Shown here: in pieces, positions 20,210 to 31,256 of the stretch | Position numbering within the stretch: the first letter of the stretch is position 1 | How the letters are laid out: every line of letters begins with the position of its first letter | Assembly: GCA_037179385.1 (NCBI GenBank) | Contig: CM074179.1 | Location: 124,001-188,000 of the forward strand | DNA: 64,000 nt | Direction: 5' to 3' | Source of the DNA: Holothuria scabra | Lineage: Eukaryota > Echinodermata > Holothuroidea > Aspidochirotida > Holothuriidae | Program-made: the position numbers and the translations under genes | Notes under the pieces: model-generated | Seen by the model: the letters and a program-made list of their open reading frames with translations, nothing else | What the model was told of the DNA's origin: nothing | Database searches by the model: none

Positions 20210-22086
20210 GTTATAACTAAAACCAAACCATTGCCCATTCTGTGTTATTGTTCAGCCCGATATTTTGCATTTATTAGTCATCACTGGCTTACAATATCAA
20301 GAAAAATGAAAAAATAAATTACCACAACTCATTGCATGGCTTGGATACTAACCAACTGAAACAATGATATACACATTTATGAGAGTCGAATAGGCATTGT
20401 GAACTGAAGATATTGCGCTAGGAGATACAGAACGGGCATTTGTGGAAATATTTAGGGACTGAAAACCTGCCAGATTGGTCCACCTAACACTGGCATTGCA
20501 GAAACATTTTAAAGCCATTATGCTGTAATTACTGTACAGAAAGTACGTTATGTTCACTTATCACTGCAGTAAAGCCTTCCCAGAAAAATGGCTGAGTTGT
20601 AATCTTTAGTGTCATTTGATTTCATTATTCCATTTTTAAACAGTTAGTAATAGTAGTCAATGCTTTATGTCTTGCCCTTTGTACAGTTACTTTTGCCAGT
20701 CATGTGGAGGAGTGGGTTGTCCACCTGGGGAAGTCGGAAATTAGACAAGGGGTTATGGGTCTGCCACCTATTTAATAGCCATCTTTTTGTTATTATCTCT
20801 GCTTCTCCCTAAAGAGAGTGGGCACCAAAAAGTGGTCTGGTGAAGCCACTCCACTGGTAAAGTACTCCATGGCATTTCTACCTCACCTCTCTCCACCCCA
20901 TGAAATATCCAGTAGTTTTCGTAACAGCTCAGTGTACCCTGAAGAGGATGGTACAAAGTATGTGGAATGTATTGTATGTGTGTGGGTTTTTTTTTTTTTA
21001 TCCTTCACTCGGACTATTTCTACGAGTTTATGTACAGCATTTTGTCTTGTTTTTTCAAACTTTTTGATGTTGCTATGAATTTGCCAAAGGCCTTTCAACT
21101 TACCAAAAATATTTGCATCATGACTTTCAAAATGCCAGATATGAGAACAGTCAATTTTACATGAAATAGCACTATTTTGTGACTTGTAGTGATGGAAGAG
21201 GTAAGGAACTGCAAATTAAGATATTTTACTTAAAAGCATTGGTGGTTAAGCATGGCTGCTGTTTCATAGTTGATGGAAGCGATTTTCATACATTTTACTG
21301 CAATTTTATTGATATGCACCCTTGCCATTGATAATAGTTCACCTTGTAAAGAGAGTAGATTGATTATATAGTTGCACTTTATACATTTATATTCATTCAT
21401 TAATTTTTTTATCCTTAGCAGTTAGCATTTACAGTATATGAAGTTACCTTTCATGAAAAAAGAGGTTTTCAGTATTACATATTCTATAGCACATTGCAAT
21501 GACATTCTGTTTCGTATTTCATAAAGTATCTACCTTTATCTCGCCATAGTGCTTTTTGAAAATTTTTTTAAGGATTTTAAGACTTGTATGGAATTTACAA
21601 TCATCTCTTTCGTATATTCATCAGAATGTCCATCCATTTGGTACCAGATCCTATTATGAGGACTGCCATGTAGTAGTGCAATGTTTCAAAGTGTGTGAAT
21701 ACTGTACAGTATCATGAGGGAAAAAAGTAAAGTAGACATGATTGTTTTTAAGGAAAAATCAAGTGAAGAATTAATCCTGTCTCTCATATGAAAAAAAAAA
21801 TGTTTTAATTCTTGACAGGGCCAAATTATTAATTTCAATGGATCCAAACGGCGTACAGCTCTCTTAACTTTTAAGAGCAGCATAAACCTTTTTAAATGGT
21901 ATTGCATTTTGTACAAGAAGTTTACAACTTCAGATGATGTGAGCTGTTACACCAGATTGCATCTGAGGGTAGGTAATTAATTATTCAATAAATTCACAAA
22001 GGGGCGGGGACAAGGTAGGGACACCTTGCCCCCCAATCCCTTTCCAGAGTGACAATAACTGTATGCCATGCATTCACCCCTACAAG
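20210..22086. other. No gene recognised
   Basis: AT-rich DNA with T-runs near 20988-20999 and A-runs near 21790. No splice-bounded coding exon or transposon terminus was noticed. Confidence 0.4.
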
Positions 22087-22212
22087 CTACCCAAAATGTA
22101 ACAAACTGATACTTAATTCATTTGAGTAACAAACTGAATGTAACAAACTGGTACTTAATGTAACCAAAATAAATAACCGAATGTAACAAACTTATACTTA
22201 ATTTCATTTGAG
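22087..22212. repeat. Three-copy tandem repeat, ATGTAACAAACTGRTACTTAAT
   Basis: Three imperfect units of ATGTAACAAACT(G/T)(A/G)TACTTAAT separated by TTCATTTGAG- or accaaaataaa-type spacers; spacing about 45-50 bp. Confidence 0.6.
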
Positions 22213-22884
22213 ATTCAATTTATAAGGTTTTTACTACAGCAAATACATTTGTTTCTGCCAGAAATATCTTTTTTATTTCTCCATTCTTTGTAGATAAAGT
22301 TTGTCGACAGGGGCTTTGGTATAAATGTATGACAGTGCATCCAAATATTTTCAGGTGTCTACAGTACTTTGCTTCTTTCCGACCCCATGTATTCCCACCT
22401 GTGTATTCTATGTAAGATCTGTAAAGCACCCATACTCAAGGAATGGCTGCATGACCCACCTAACCCAGCCTCCATTGCAGCATTGTCACATACCACTAGG
22501 CATGATAGCAAAAAAACAAAACAAATCTAAGATGCTGTACACAGGTGGGGATACATGGGGTAAGTAGTATTGGATCTCAGTGATTCCCTAACCAATGAGG
22601 TTTTAGGGAATATGGTACCCTTGTTGTGGAGTACATCATGCTCGACAGGTTTTGAGAAGGGGTAACAATGGGCTTTGTTGTATTGTGTACCAAAATCTAT
22701 AAGTCTAAGAACCACTTAGACTGCTGTTGCTGTGCATGATGCTCTGCATAACAATTTTGAAACAATTCAGTGCCAAACAGCTGGAAAAAGGGGCATGGGC
22801 ACTGCTAGATTAAACCACATGCTTATGAGTTGAGGCATAAAACATTATCCAACCAACTATGTAAAAGCCACTCAGGGGTCTACG

Positions 22885-23045
22885 CTATGTTCCCAGGGTG
22901 CAATATTCCCAAGGGTCGTTGTTACCCATTTTTGTATATCTCTCTGTTTACAAGCTTCGTTATTCCCGAGGTTCGATGATCCTAGAAGTGCATATGTTCC
23001 TGAGATTCAGGAACATTACACCTAAGGAACAGCAAACATGGGGAT
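22885..23045. repeat. ATGTTCCC-type dispersed repeat, copy 1
   Basis: Contains TATGTTCCCAGGG, ATTCCCAAGGGTCG, TTATTCCCGAGGTTCGATGA and GATTCAGGAACATT, all variants of an inverted ATGTTCC/GGAACAT theme. Related strings occur at about 27298-27365 and 49480-49665. Probably a dispersed non-autonomous repeat. Confidence 0.5.
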
Positions 23046-23876
23046 CATTGACAACGCTCCTCCACTCAAGGGACAAGCCAAAATGGAATGCTGCAGTTTC
23101 AGGAGTTACCAATTTGTGAGATGGTGGTTTTAAACCAGTGGTCAGGAAACTCTTTAATAGCAGCATCTAGCTCTATTGATAACCATTCATCAACCATTTT
23201 GCAGCTTGATGACCTAGTTTCTGGTCAGTTTAACCCAATCAAAACAAATCTCAAAAATCACTTGTGTTATACCAGTTAAATTGTATTCGAAGTCATTCTA
23301 CTCATTATATACAGCATTCAGCATAAAGCAGTAACATTTTCAAATTATGTAGACATTCTGTTCAAAGATCATGGAACCATGCAGGTGGAAGTAAATGCCC
23401 CTTCCCTTCCCATACAATTTAAAAAGCAAAGTTCCATGTAGTCCCCAAATATGTAAAACTGTCTCAGTCTACCCCTCAGATGAATTGCCCAGGTCATTAC
23501 ATTGCACCTCTAAAACAAAAAAGTCACTGGGTCTGCCCCAGATAAACTGGAAAACAACAAAACATTGTATGAAAATCTGATCATTTCATTTGACCCATTC
23601 TTGCCAAACATGAACATAAAGATACTATGAAGGGGTCCATATTTAAATCCTTGAAATTCCTTATTCAAACAGTCTAAAATTTTACAGTAAGTATGGTACT
23701 CCACACTTTCAAGTCAAAAAAAAAAAAAGATCAGATTCTTCAATGTGGAGTTGTCAATGCCATGTTTACCACCACTGACCCCCCCCCCCCAATCTTAAGC
23801 ACCAAGGCTTAAGAATATAAAAACCACTCAATGTGTACACCCATGTAAAGTTAGCTATATGCTTATGTGGGTGACT
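23046..23876. other. No gene recognised
   Basis: Contains an A-run (about 23717-23729) and a C-run (about 23780-23789); no coding or structural signal noted. Confidence 0.35.
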
Positions 23877-24017
23877 GCCCTATATTCCGGTACCCCTATG
23901 TTCCGACAATCTCTCTATTCTTCTAAGATTGAGTCGTCAGAACATTGGGTGTCAGAACAAAGCCTGTGTTGGAACATAATGGATTTGTCAGAATATAGGG
24001 GTGTCGAAATATAGGGC
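23877..24017. mobile_element. Short foldback/MITE, 141 bp
   Basis: The first about 34 bp (GCCCTATATTCCGGTACCCC onward) and the reverse complement of the last about 34 bp (GCCCTATATTTCGACACCCC onward) match at most positions. The middle holds no ORF. No confident target duplication. Confidence 0.65.
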
Positions 24018-25339
24018 TCTAGCCAGGTAGCCGCACATGTGTATATGTATATGGGGTGCACAGGAGCCAGGGATCGAGTGCCCTATGTGAGGTTGTTCTA
24101 TGATCCTGTGCTAACTGAATGTGAAATAACTCATGCCAGCCCCATAATTCTACGCAAAAAGAAAGAATGGCAGTAAATTCCCAAATACTATGGGGATTTC
24201 CATTAAAAACAACAACAACAAAAGAAAAAAAACATTTGTCTAGTCTGCAACATACAGTGCTACAGATTTCTACTGACCAAGCCGGTGTATAGCCTCATTC
24301 AACCTGTCCAAGGCCCTGACTGTAATAAGTACATGTGACCAATGCTTACACCTCCAGGTTGGTAAACTCAGTCCACATTTCACTAAGTGGCTTTGGGGCG
24401 GGGTTCCCTCCCCTTTGCCAAAAGGTTTCAATTTTGACCCTCCTTACATAATGGGAGAAATTTAATTGGTACTGTAATTACTGAGATGGCCTTGATTTGG
24501 TTTGGTACAAACTGGATGCTGCCCAAAAGTGAAAAAGAAAAATTTAAACAACAAAATATTTCTGGATATGCATTGGTGAACTCTATAAATCTGTAAAACC
24601 TGAGACAGTCTCTGTGGATGAGAGGATTGGTTCCCTTTCTCAACAATAGGTAGAGAACCTACATGTAACCCCTTATCTTCCCAGTGAAAACCTACACATG
24701 AACTTTTTTTTGAGTTTCAATTATTACCCTATTTCCCAATTCACATTCCCGTGAAAAATGAGAACATTTTGAACACTTTGGAGAAAGTTTTTCCATCTTC
24801 CACCACTGTTTGATGATTTTGGCAGGAAAGATCATTTCTATTTGCCTAGCATGCTTACATCTCTGATGTACAGCAGGTGCAGAGAATCTGTGGAATTTGG
24901 GGAGGTAATTGTGACCACACCCCCCCCCACACACTTTCAAAAGAACTGCCCCTTTGACTTTATTTTTTTCAAACAGAACACTTTTTGAAAATACTGTAGT
25001 CAAGGCCCCTCCCCCTTCCTGCCATTGATGAGAAGAATTTTCTGCCCTTGTCAGTGTATCTGTACAGTATGATATGGGTCAGAGTACTGTAGACCTCAGA
25101 CTGTATGTGGACCTACTGCAACATCCTTCAGTAATTCAGTTTGCACACTATTATGTGGCCTATGCTTTGTTAAAGCTACAGTCTGGATTTGCAGTTTCAT
25201 GGAAACTTAATTTATCAATGTACATTTACTTCCTGCGGGCATCATGATACAGTACAATACCTCCTCAGTTGGACTACTCCCCCTGTGGCCTTCAGACTCA
25301 ACAGATAATCTGATACTGGAAATCCCCCTCCCCTTTCCT
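24018..25339. other. No gene recognised
   Basis: Low-complexity and AT-rich stretches, including a C-run near 24920-24927. No supported coding exon. Confidence 0.35.
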
Positions 25340-25680
25340 TACCGAAATAAATAGCCTTCGAACACCCTTCACATACCCTTCAAAACAGCATTCGAATGCT
25401 AAATGGAATGGAGTGCTAAAACGCAATTGAATGTATGTGAACACCCTTCAAAATATCCTTCGAATAGCCTTCCCCCTGGACGAATTATGCAAATGAGTTT
25501 TGAATGTGAAGGCTAAAATGAATGCTATTCTGAAAACTATTGAAGGCTATTGAATGCTATTGAATGCTATTCTGAAGGCAATCGAATGCTATTCTGAATG
25601 CCATATACACAACATGAAGACTATTGAATGTTGTATCAAATGCTATTAAATGCTATATGCTGAATTAAATGTTACACCAA
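25340..25680. repeat. Foldback minisatellite of TTCGAA/GAATGCTATT units
   Basis: The left half carries repeated CCTTCGAA/ACCCTTC strings. The right half carries five or more copies of GAATGCTATT and GAAGGC, which are inverse in sense (AATAGCATTC, GCCTTC). The two halves could pair over about 100 bp imperfectly. Confidence 0.6.
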
Positions 25681-26295
25681 ATTTAATTTAAAATTGTAAA
25701 TGGCTTGTCAGTATGGTCTAGTAATAATTGGCAGGATAACCAGGTTGAACAATTCCCAGGTCGAGTCAGACCAAAGACTGTGCACAAGGAACCTGCTGCC
25801 CATGATGCTCAGGAGTAGGGAACACAACCAAGTTCCCCACAACCGGTATAATGTCATTAAAACCTTTAGATTGATTTGAAACTTCATTGCAATCCACCTG
25901 CTGTGGTCCTTGTTACGGAAGTACTGTAGGTAGGGGCATAGGCTAAAAGGAAGCAAAATGAATGGAAGGTCAAATCATTTTGTACTATTTGTTCAGTAAT
26001 GAAGTTAATTAAATCACAATATTACACAAACTAAGGCTAAATTTTAACTTGATGACAGCTGTAAAGGATATTCTGTGTACTGTCAGGCACATACTATATA
26101 CACACTGCATGACAACCAAAATTGAGACATGATCAGTTAGTGCATGTATTCCTGGGCCCGTGGTTTAATAATTTGCATGCAGGTGAATTAACATTGAATT
26201 TGCACACTGAATGTGTGTATGTAACCTCATCCATTTATGACAAATCTGTTGCTGCTTGTTAAAAATTTTGTAATTTGCTGTAGGTATAAAAATAA

Positions 26296-26707
26296 GGTTG
26301 TTTCTAGAACCCCGACAGCCCCACACTGTCCATGACCCACAACTTGGTTGACCCATAGGTAATGGCGGGTTGAGGTGGTTGGGTGTTGCGTTTTAGTATA
26401 GTAACATTAATGCACGGTCATTAAAATGACCCTGCCACCCACATCCACTTACGTAAAACTTGTTTAAAGGCCTGATGGTTTAAACTGAAGGCCTGAGTTG
26501 TGCGAGTTTTATTATTAACCACCTTGCGCCAGGCCTTTTAGTTAAGCTATGCGTAATTAGTTGTGGGTTGCAGGGTTTCAGTAATAACCAAACATGATTA
26601 TGATACTAATACTACCTCGACCCATGCATGACCTATGAGTCAACCAAGGTTGTTGGTTGTGGGTGGTTAGTTGTGAGTGTGGGGGCTGTGGGTTTTCAGA
26701 AACAACC
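26296..26707. mobile_element. MULE-like MITE with ~70-bp terminal inverted repeats
   Basis: The left end GGTTGTTTCTAGAACCCC... and the right end ...TTTTCAGAAACAACC pair over about 70 bp, including shared CAGCCCCACACT and TTGGTTGAC(C/T)CATAGGT blocks. Flanks are TAAAAATAA (26287-26295) and TAAAAATAT (26708-26716), 8 of 9 identical. A 9-bp duplication and long inverted repeats suggest the Mutator-like superfamily. No ORF. Confidence 0.75.
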
Positions 26708-27297
26708 TAAAAATATTCAGTGTTACTGTTTCCACAAGACAGCAATGCAAATTCTGACAACTAAAATATAAAAGAAAAAAAATTCACTCTCAAGCTTTGT
26801 CAATTTTTTCTGGCAATTAATCCCTAACATATTGTTGTGTGCATGGGTTCCAGAATCTACTGGAGGACTGATCATAATACACTCCAAACTTTCACTAATA
26901 AAATATTTTAGTATACTATGAGAGAAATAGTTAAATAGCTTTAATGCTTTAAATGTTAATACAATTTCAATATTAAATTTATCATATTACAAAACATCAA
27001 CTTTCATTCAGCATAAGCAGTTACAGCAACTTGAAATTGAACACATATTAACAACTTATATTGATCAGGGCTGAAAAAAGGGGGAGATTGGGAAGGTTGC
27101 AACCTCCCACTTCGAAGGAACTCCCCCATTGACTATCACACAGTAAATTTTTTAAAGCAAGTCAACCCCCACCTCATTGTTGAGAATTTTCTGTAGCACT
27201 TAATGGAAGATTAAAGGCTAAAAAATGGACAATGTACACAACAAGTATTGTACTGTAGGCTATACTGTACACAGGTCTTGAATTTGGGAGGCTACCA

Positions 27298-27450
27298 TAT
27301 CTCAATGTTCCAAGGGTTCAATGTCCCCGAATCTTGGGAACATCGGGACTTCTGGGAACATCAAGTTAGTTAGTTAGTTAATTAGATGAGATGCAATGAC
27401 ACACCAACACAAATGTGCTATATAGTGTCAGTCAAGAAAAAGTTGAAATT
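27298..27450. repeat. Dispersed repeat copy: ATGTTCCC arms plus (TTAG)n and ACACCAACACRAATGTG
   Basis: Contains CAATGTTCCAAGGGTTC and GGGAACATC arms, then four TTAG units at 27364-27380, then gacacaccaacacaaatgtgctatatagtgtcag. The tail recurs at 49796-49830 and 50528-50562, so this is a repeat family; type unknown. Confidence 0.6.
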
Positions 27451-27649
27451 TATTTTCAAGTATAGTTCAAGTTCACGTTTGATTTCCATTTGTCGCCTCT
27501 TACAACAGGCAGGAAACACTGTGGGCATATTATACAACCCCCAGCCCACAAGGGCAGTACATAAAACTCTCTGGAATAGCAAACCAAAATCATCACCAAA
27601 TCATCAAGAAAATACGAAAGCAAGGAACATCAAACCTTGGGAACACTGA

Positions 27650-29328
27650 ACCCATTAAAACAGCACACTAACTTCTACACTCAGTTATTTTCTTTTGAGC
27701 GTGATTAATGAACAACACCTGGAAAATCTCAAACTCAAGATATGGATACACTCAGTGCAACAGTACAAAAGTCCAAAATTCAGTGCCCTGTTACATTGGT
27801 TCAAAACTACTAAACTTCTTTGTGGTAGCATGAAAACCACAAGATGTTGACATTTGATCCTTAACAACTGAAAGGGACATGGCCATGTTCCCTTTCTCAG
27901 ATAGTGCTTTGCACTATATATATTTTGAAGGTTGTCTATCTACTGTAGCCCTCTGTAAAAAAAAAAAAATGTGAACAAAAGGCAGGTGCAGATTCACACA
28001 CAAGCTAACTAGGCTGAACATATGAAATCTGTCTGATGACAGATGATGTACATGTATCAGTACACCACAGTATCACAGTATCAGTACACCACGGTATAAG
28101 TACACCACATTACATACAGCATACACGCGAGCTGAAATAGCAACACTGCACTGGCACCATACTTCAAACTGTATTGCGTTTAAGGTATAAATTACTAAAT
28201 TTTGTTTCCACCAGGGAGCTGTTGGGGAAGCAGAAGATAACATGGCCAAATCTGCCAGACACTAGATGCCTGCCTATCAGTGCCTATAGAACTACTGTAA
28301 TTTCCCTTTTCAGGCACCAAAATTTGATTGAAATTCCACTTAGTTCCATTGTTTAACCTTTTTGTAACATAAACTCCCTGTTGAGGCTCGACTCTTTCAT
28401 AGACAAGTTATTCCAAAACAACTTTCAAGTGCTGAACATTTACTAAAGTACGGTACAGCTTCTTTACTGACAAGGTCTAAGTTTCAATCCAGATTTTTTG
28501 AATTAAACTACTGTCCCTACACATTCAACAAACATAAATTCTTTGTGTCCCTCAGATCTTAAGGGTTAGTCGGGTTGATACATTATTAAAGCCAACAAAT
28601 TATAAACTTTTCATTGAATTTGATTGATATGAGGTTGACCGGGACCAAAGACATCAAAGCTCACAATTTTGAATACTGTATCCTTAACAACTGGCAATGC
28701 AATGGTATTTAGTGAAATCATAGCCACAGCCTACTGTATGATACTGTATTTAGTACATGACACAGGTCTTTGTCTTCAATTCCAAATCCCTTTCATGTCT
28801 TGAAGTCTTTTTCAGAGCAATACAACCAACAGACAAACAACTGGTTCTCAAAAGGGCACTGTGTTGCATCTCCTTCCCTGCAGCTCCTTGTTTAGACATA
28901 TTTTGCAGCATGCATGATTTACATTACATGAATACAACTTGATTGCATACCTGTCTTTAACAGCTGAGGTGTTGCATTGCAAGTCGATTGAAGATTAATT
29001 ATACTGTTAATATGGTACTGCCCTATAGTAAGCCTAGTAAGGCTATCTGTACACAATGGTACTGTACAGTATGTGGAGTGCCAATTACTCTAAAATCCAG
29101 TGCACTACATCTTCAGATAGAAACTACTCCTAAATTTAAAAGCAAAGCTCTGCAGATATCACCATATAACCCCTTCCTATAATATGTAGGAATACATAAA
29201 ATGGAAACCAGAACATGTAACAGTCCCTGTTACATGTAACATACAGTGTAAGTATACTGTTTTCACTGTTTCAGCATCCTCTTTAGGCCTAAATGTTATT
29301 GGTGGTCCAAAGTTTGTAGTCTGTGGCT
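27650..29328. other. No gene recognised; likely 3' flank of the minus-strand gene
   Basis: Contains an A-run (27957-27969) and a small minisatellite of ATCAGTACACCACRGTAT at about 28055-28110. No coding exon is supported. Confidence 0.4.
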
Positions 29329-29835
29329 CTAAACATTGCTTGCCTCTAACTCCTCAATGATTTTTTCATAGAAGTGTACATAATCTTCCTTTCTTTTCTT
29401 CTCAACACAACTCCACTCCTCAAGGTAGTCATACTTAACATTTCCATCTGGAAAGGTTTCAATAAGTTCCCTTATTTTGCCACTAATGACTTCTTTTGTC
29501 TGGTTTTTGATATCATGAAAAGAAATTCTTTCCTGTGGTAGTACAAATATTGGATCGGGTACATTTCCACTCCCAGTTCCTTCGAACATAACTTTATACA
29601 GGCATCTTCTTCGTGACCATGCATTATCTGTGAAGTTAACAAGCTGGTCGTCAAGTGGTGCCCCACTGACTGATTCCATAAGGCATTCATGATTTGGGTT
29701 TTCCAGAAACTTTGACTCCCTGAGGACTTCTCTCCAAGCTTGAACTTCCTCAACCCTAGGAGCATGGCTGGAGGATGCACTGACCGCACTTTTGGGATCT
29801 TCACACCCCATTCTAGTAAGGATCTGTGTTCTCAT
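29329..29835 (-). CDS. Large element-encoded protein, last exon
   Basis: Exon bounded by an acceptor (ttcatttcacag, AG at 29836-29837) and a stop at 29329; 168 codons, in phase 0 with the upstream exon ending at 31257. Hydrophilic, with acidic and aromatic residues (DYLEEWSCVEKKRKEDYVHF) near the C-terminus. No domain named. It completes the protein encoded at 31257-34000. Confidence 0.7.
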   Translation of the reverse strand: MRTQILTRMGCEDPKSAVSASSSHAPRVEEVQAWREVLRESKFLENPNHECLMESVSGAPLDDQLVNFTDNAWSRRRCLYKVMFEGTGSGNVPDPIFVLPQERISFHDIKNQTKEVISGKIRELIETFPDGNVKYDYLEEWSCVEKKRKEDYVHFYEKIIEELEASNV

Positions 29836-31256
29836 CTGTGAAATGAAGTGAAAGAAATGTTTTAAGAATCAGCATGTGGGCAACGCACTAATAGCATACT
29901 GCAATTTCCTTCTTAACTGTCACACATACAGTATAGAAATAAAAAGAAAGTTAAAGCGGCTCATTGAGTTGGTTCACTAAATTATAAAAATCCCAGACCT
30001 GTTAAATTTTCTTCACATACCCATGACAAATGGTCAAACTAAGACAATCCCCATATCCTACATACAAATAACGGTTTTATGAGTACTAAACGGTTCAATT
30101 TGGTTTTCAGAAATTCGTGAACAGACACTTTTTCAAATTATGCACAAAACTCTTACAAGTCAGGACACCACAAAATTCAATATTTAACTTTTTCCTTGAC
30201 TTTTGGAGTATGCAACTTGACTTATTATGCTAACCATAAGCATTATCATGTGGTTGTGACCCTTTAACACTCTCATTAAGTAATCGATATCAACTCAATG
30301 AGCCCCTTTAAAGCAGAGGCAGGGGGTGGGTTCATTTGGGGATAAACAGTAACACCTTTGTAAAGGGGGTTTTAGTGCATGCACAAACAGCATTCAACAT
30401 ACTGTAGTGTACATTACAAATTGTTAAAAAGAAACCCCGAAAGCCGTATTTTACTGACCATAGAGGTTAATCATTTTTTAAAATGCAATCGAATTAAAAA
30501 CTTTTTTGTACTACATCAGTACTAGTGTTGTGCTGCATTGTGGCTGAACCTGTGTATTGTCTCCATGGCAGTGAATGTTCTCCAAAGGGGTTTCTGGGAG
30601 GTGGCCTGCCCTGTAAATCCAAATTTTGACATCACAGAGGTGAGAGGTGTCCATGCTTGATGGACCAGTAACAGCATCTTGATAAGACTTGCTGTTACAG
30701 TACTCTTGTACGTATGTTTGAATTTGTCCAAGTATACAGTAGGTGAATCAAATGAAGTTAAACAAATTGTGAATTATTGTAGCCTTAGAAATGTATTTTG
30801 GTTCAAAGCCATAGTGATTAAATGCAAATTGCATTGTACTGTAAATTATGGATATATCATACACTGAGTAAATTTAATACTGCAAATGTAATGAATTAAC
30901 TGTACTGTGTCTACAAGCACTGTGCAGTTAATTCATTTAATTTATAGTAGATTAGTAGAGCCCCCCTCCTTCCACCACTAAGCCTATTGTTGGTGGAGGG
31001 GTTTAGGGGTTATGATGGGACTGGATGAACAGGATCATGAACTGCCATCGATAACTGTAAGTGCCACTCAAACCCTACAGTAACCCACTGTAAGCCAACA
31101 AAAACACAATACATACAATGATACAAACAACTAAACAGTTGTACATAGCCTATAAGTATGTATAAGTATACTATACAGTACAGTATGTATACAAGGCTCC
31201 TGTCAGAGGGGGTAAGAGGGTATTTTTACAGATCAAATTTCAATTCTAGCACTTAC
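29836..31256 (-). other. Intron of the large minus-strand gene
   Basis: Donor GTAAGT at 31251-31256 and acceptor CAG ending at 29836, both canonical, leave the reading frame in phase 0. 1421 nt, AT-rich, no ORF. Confidence 0.75.
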
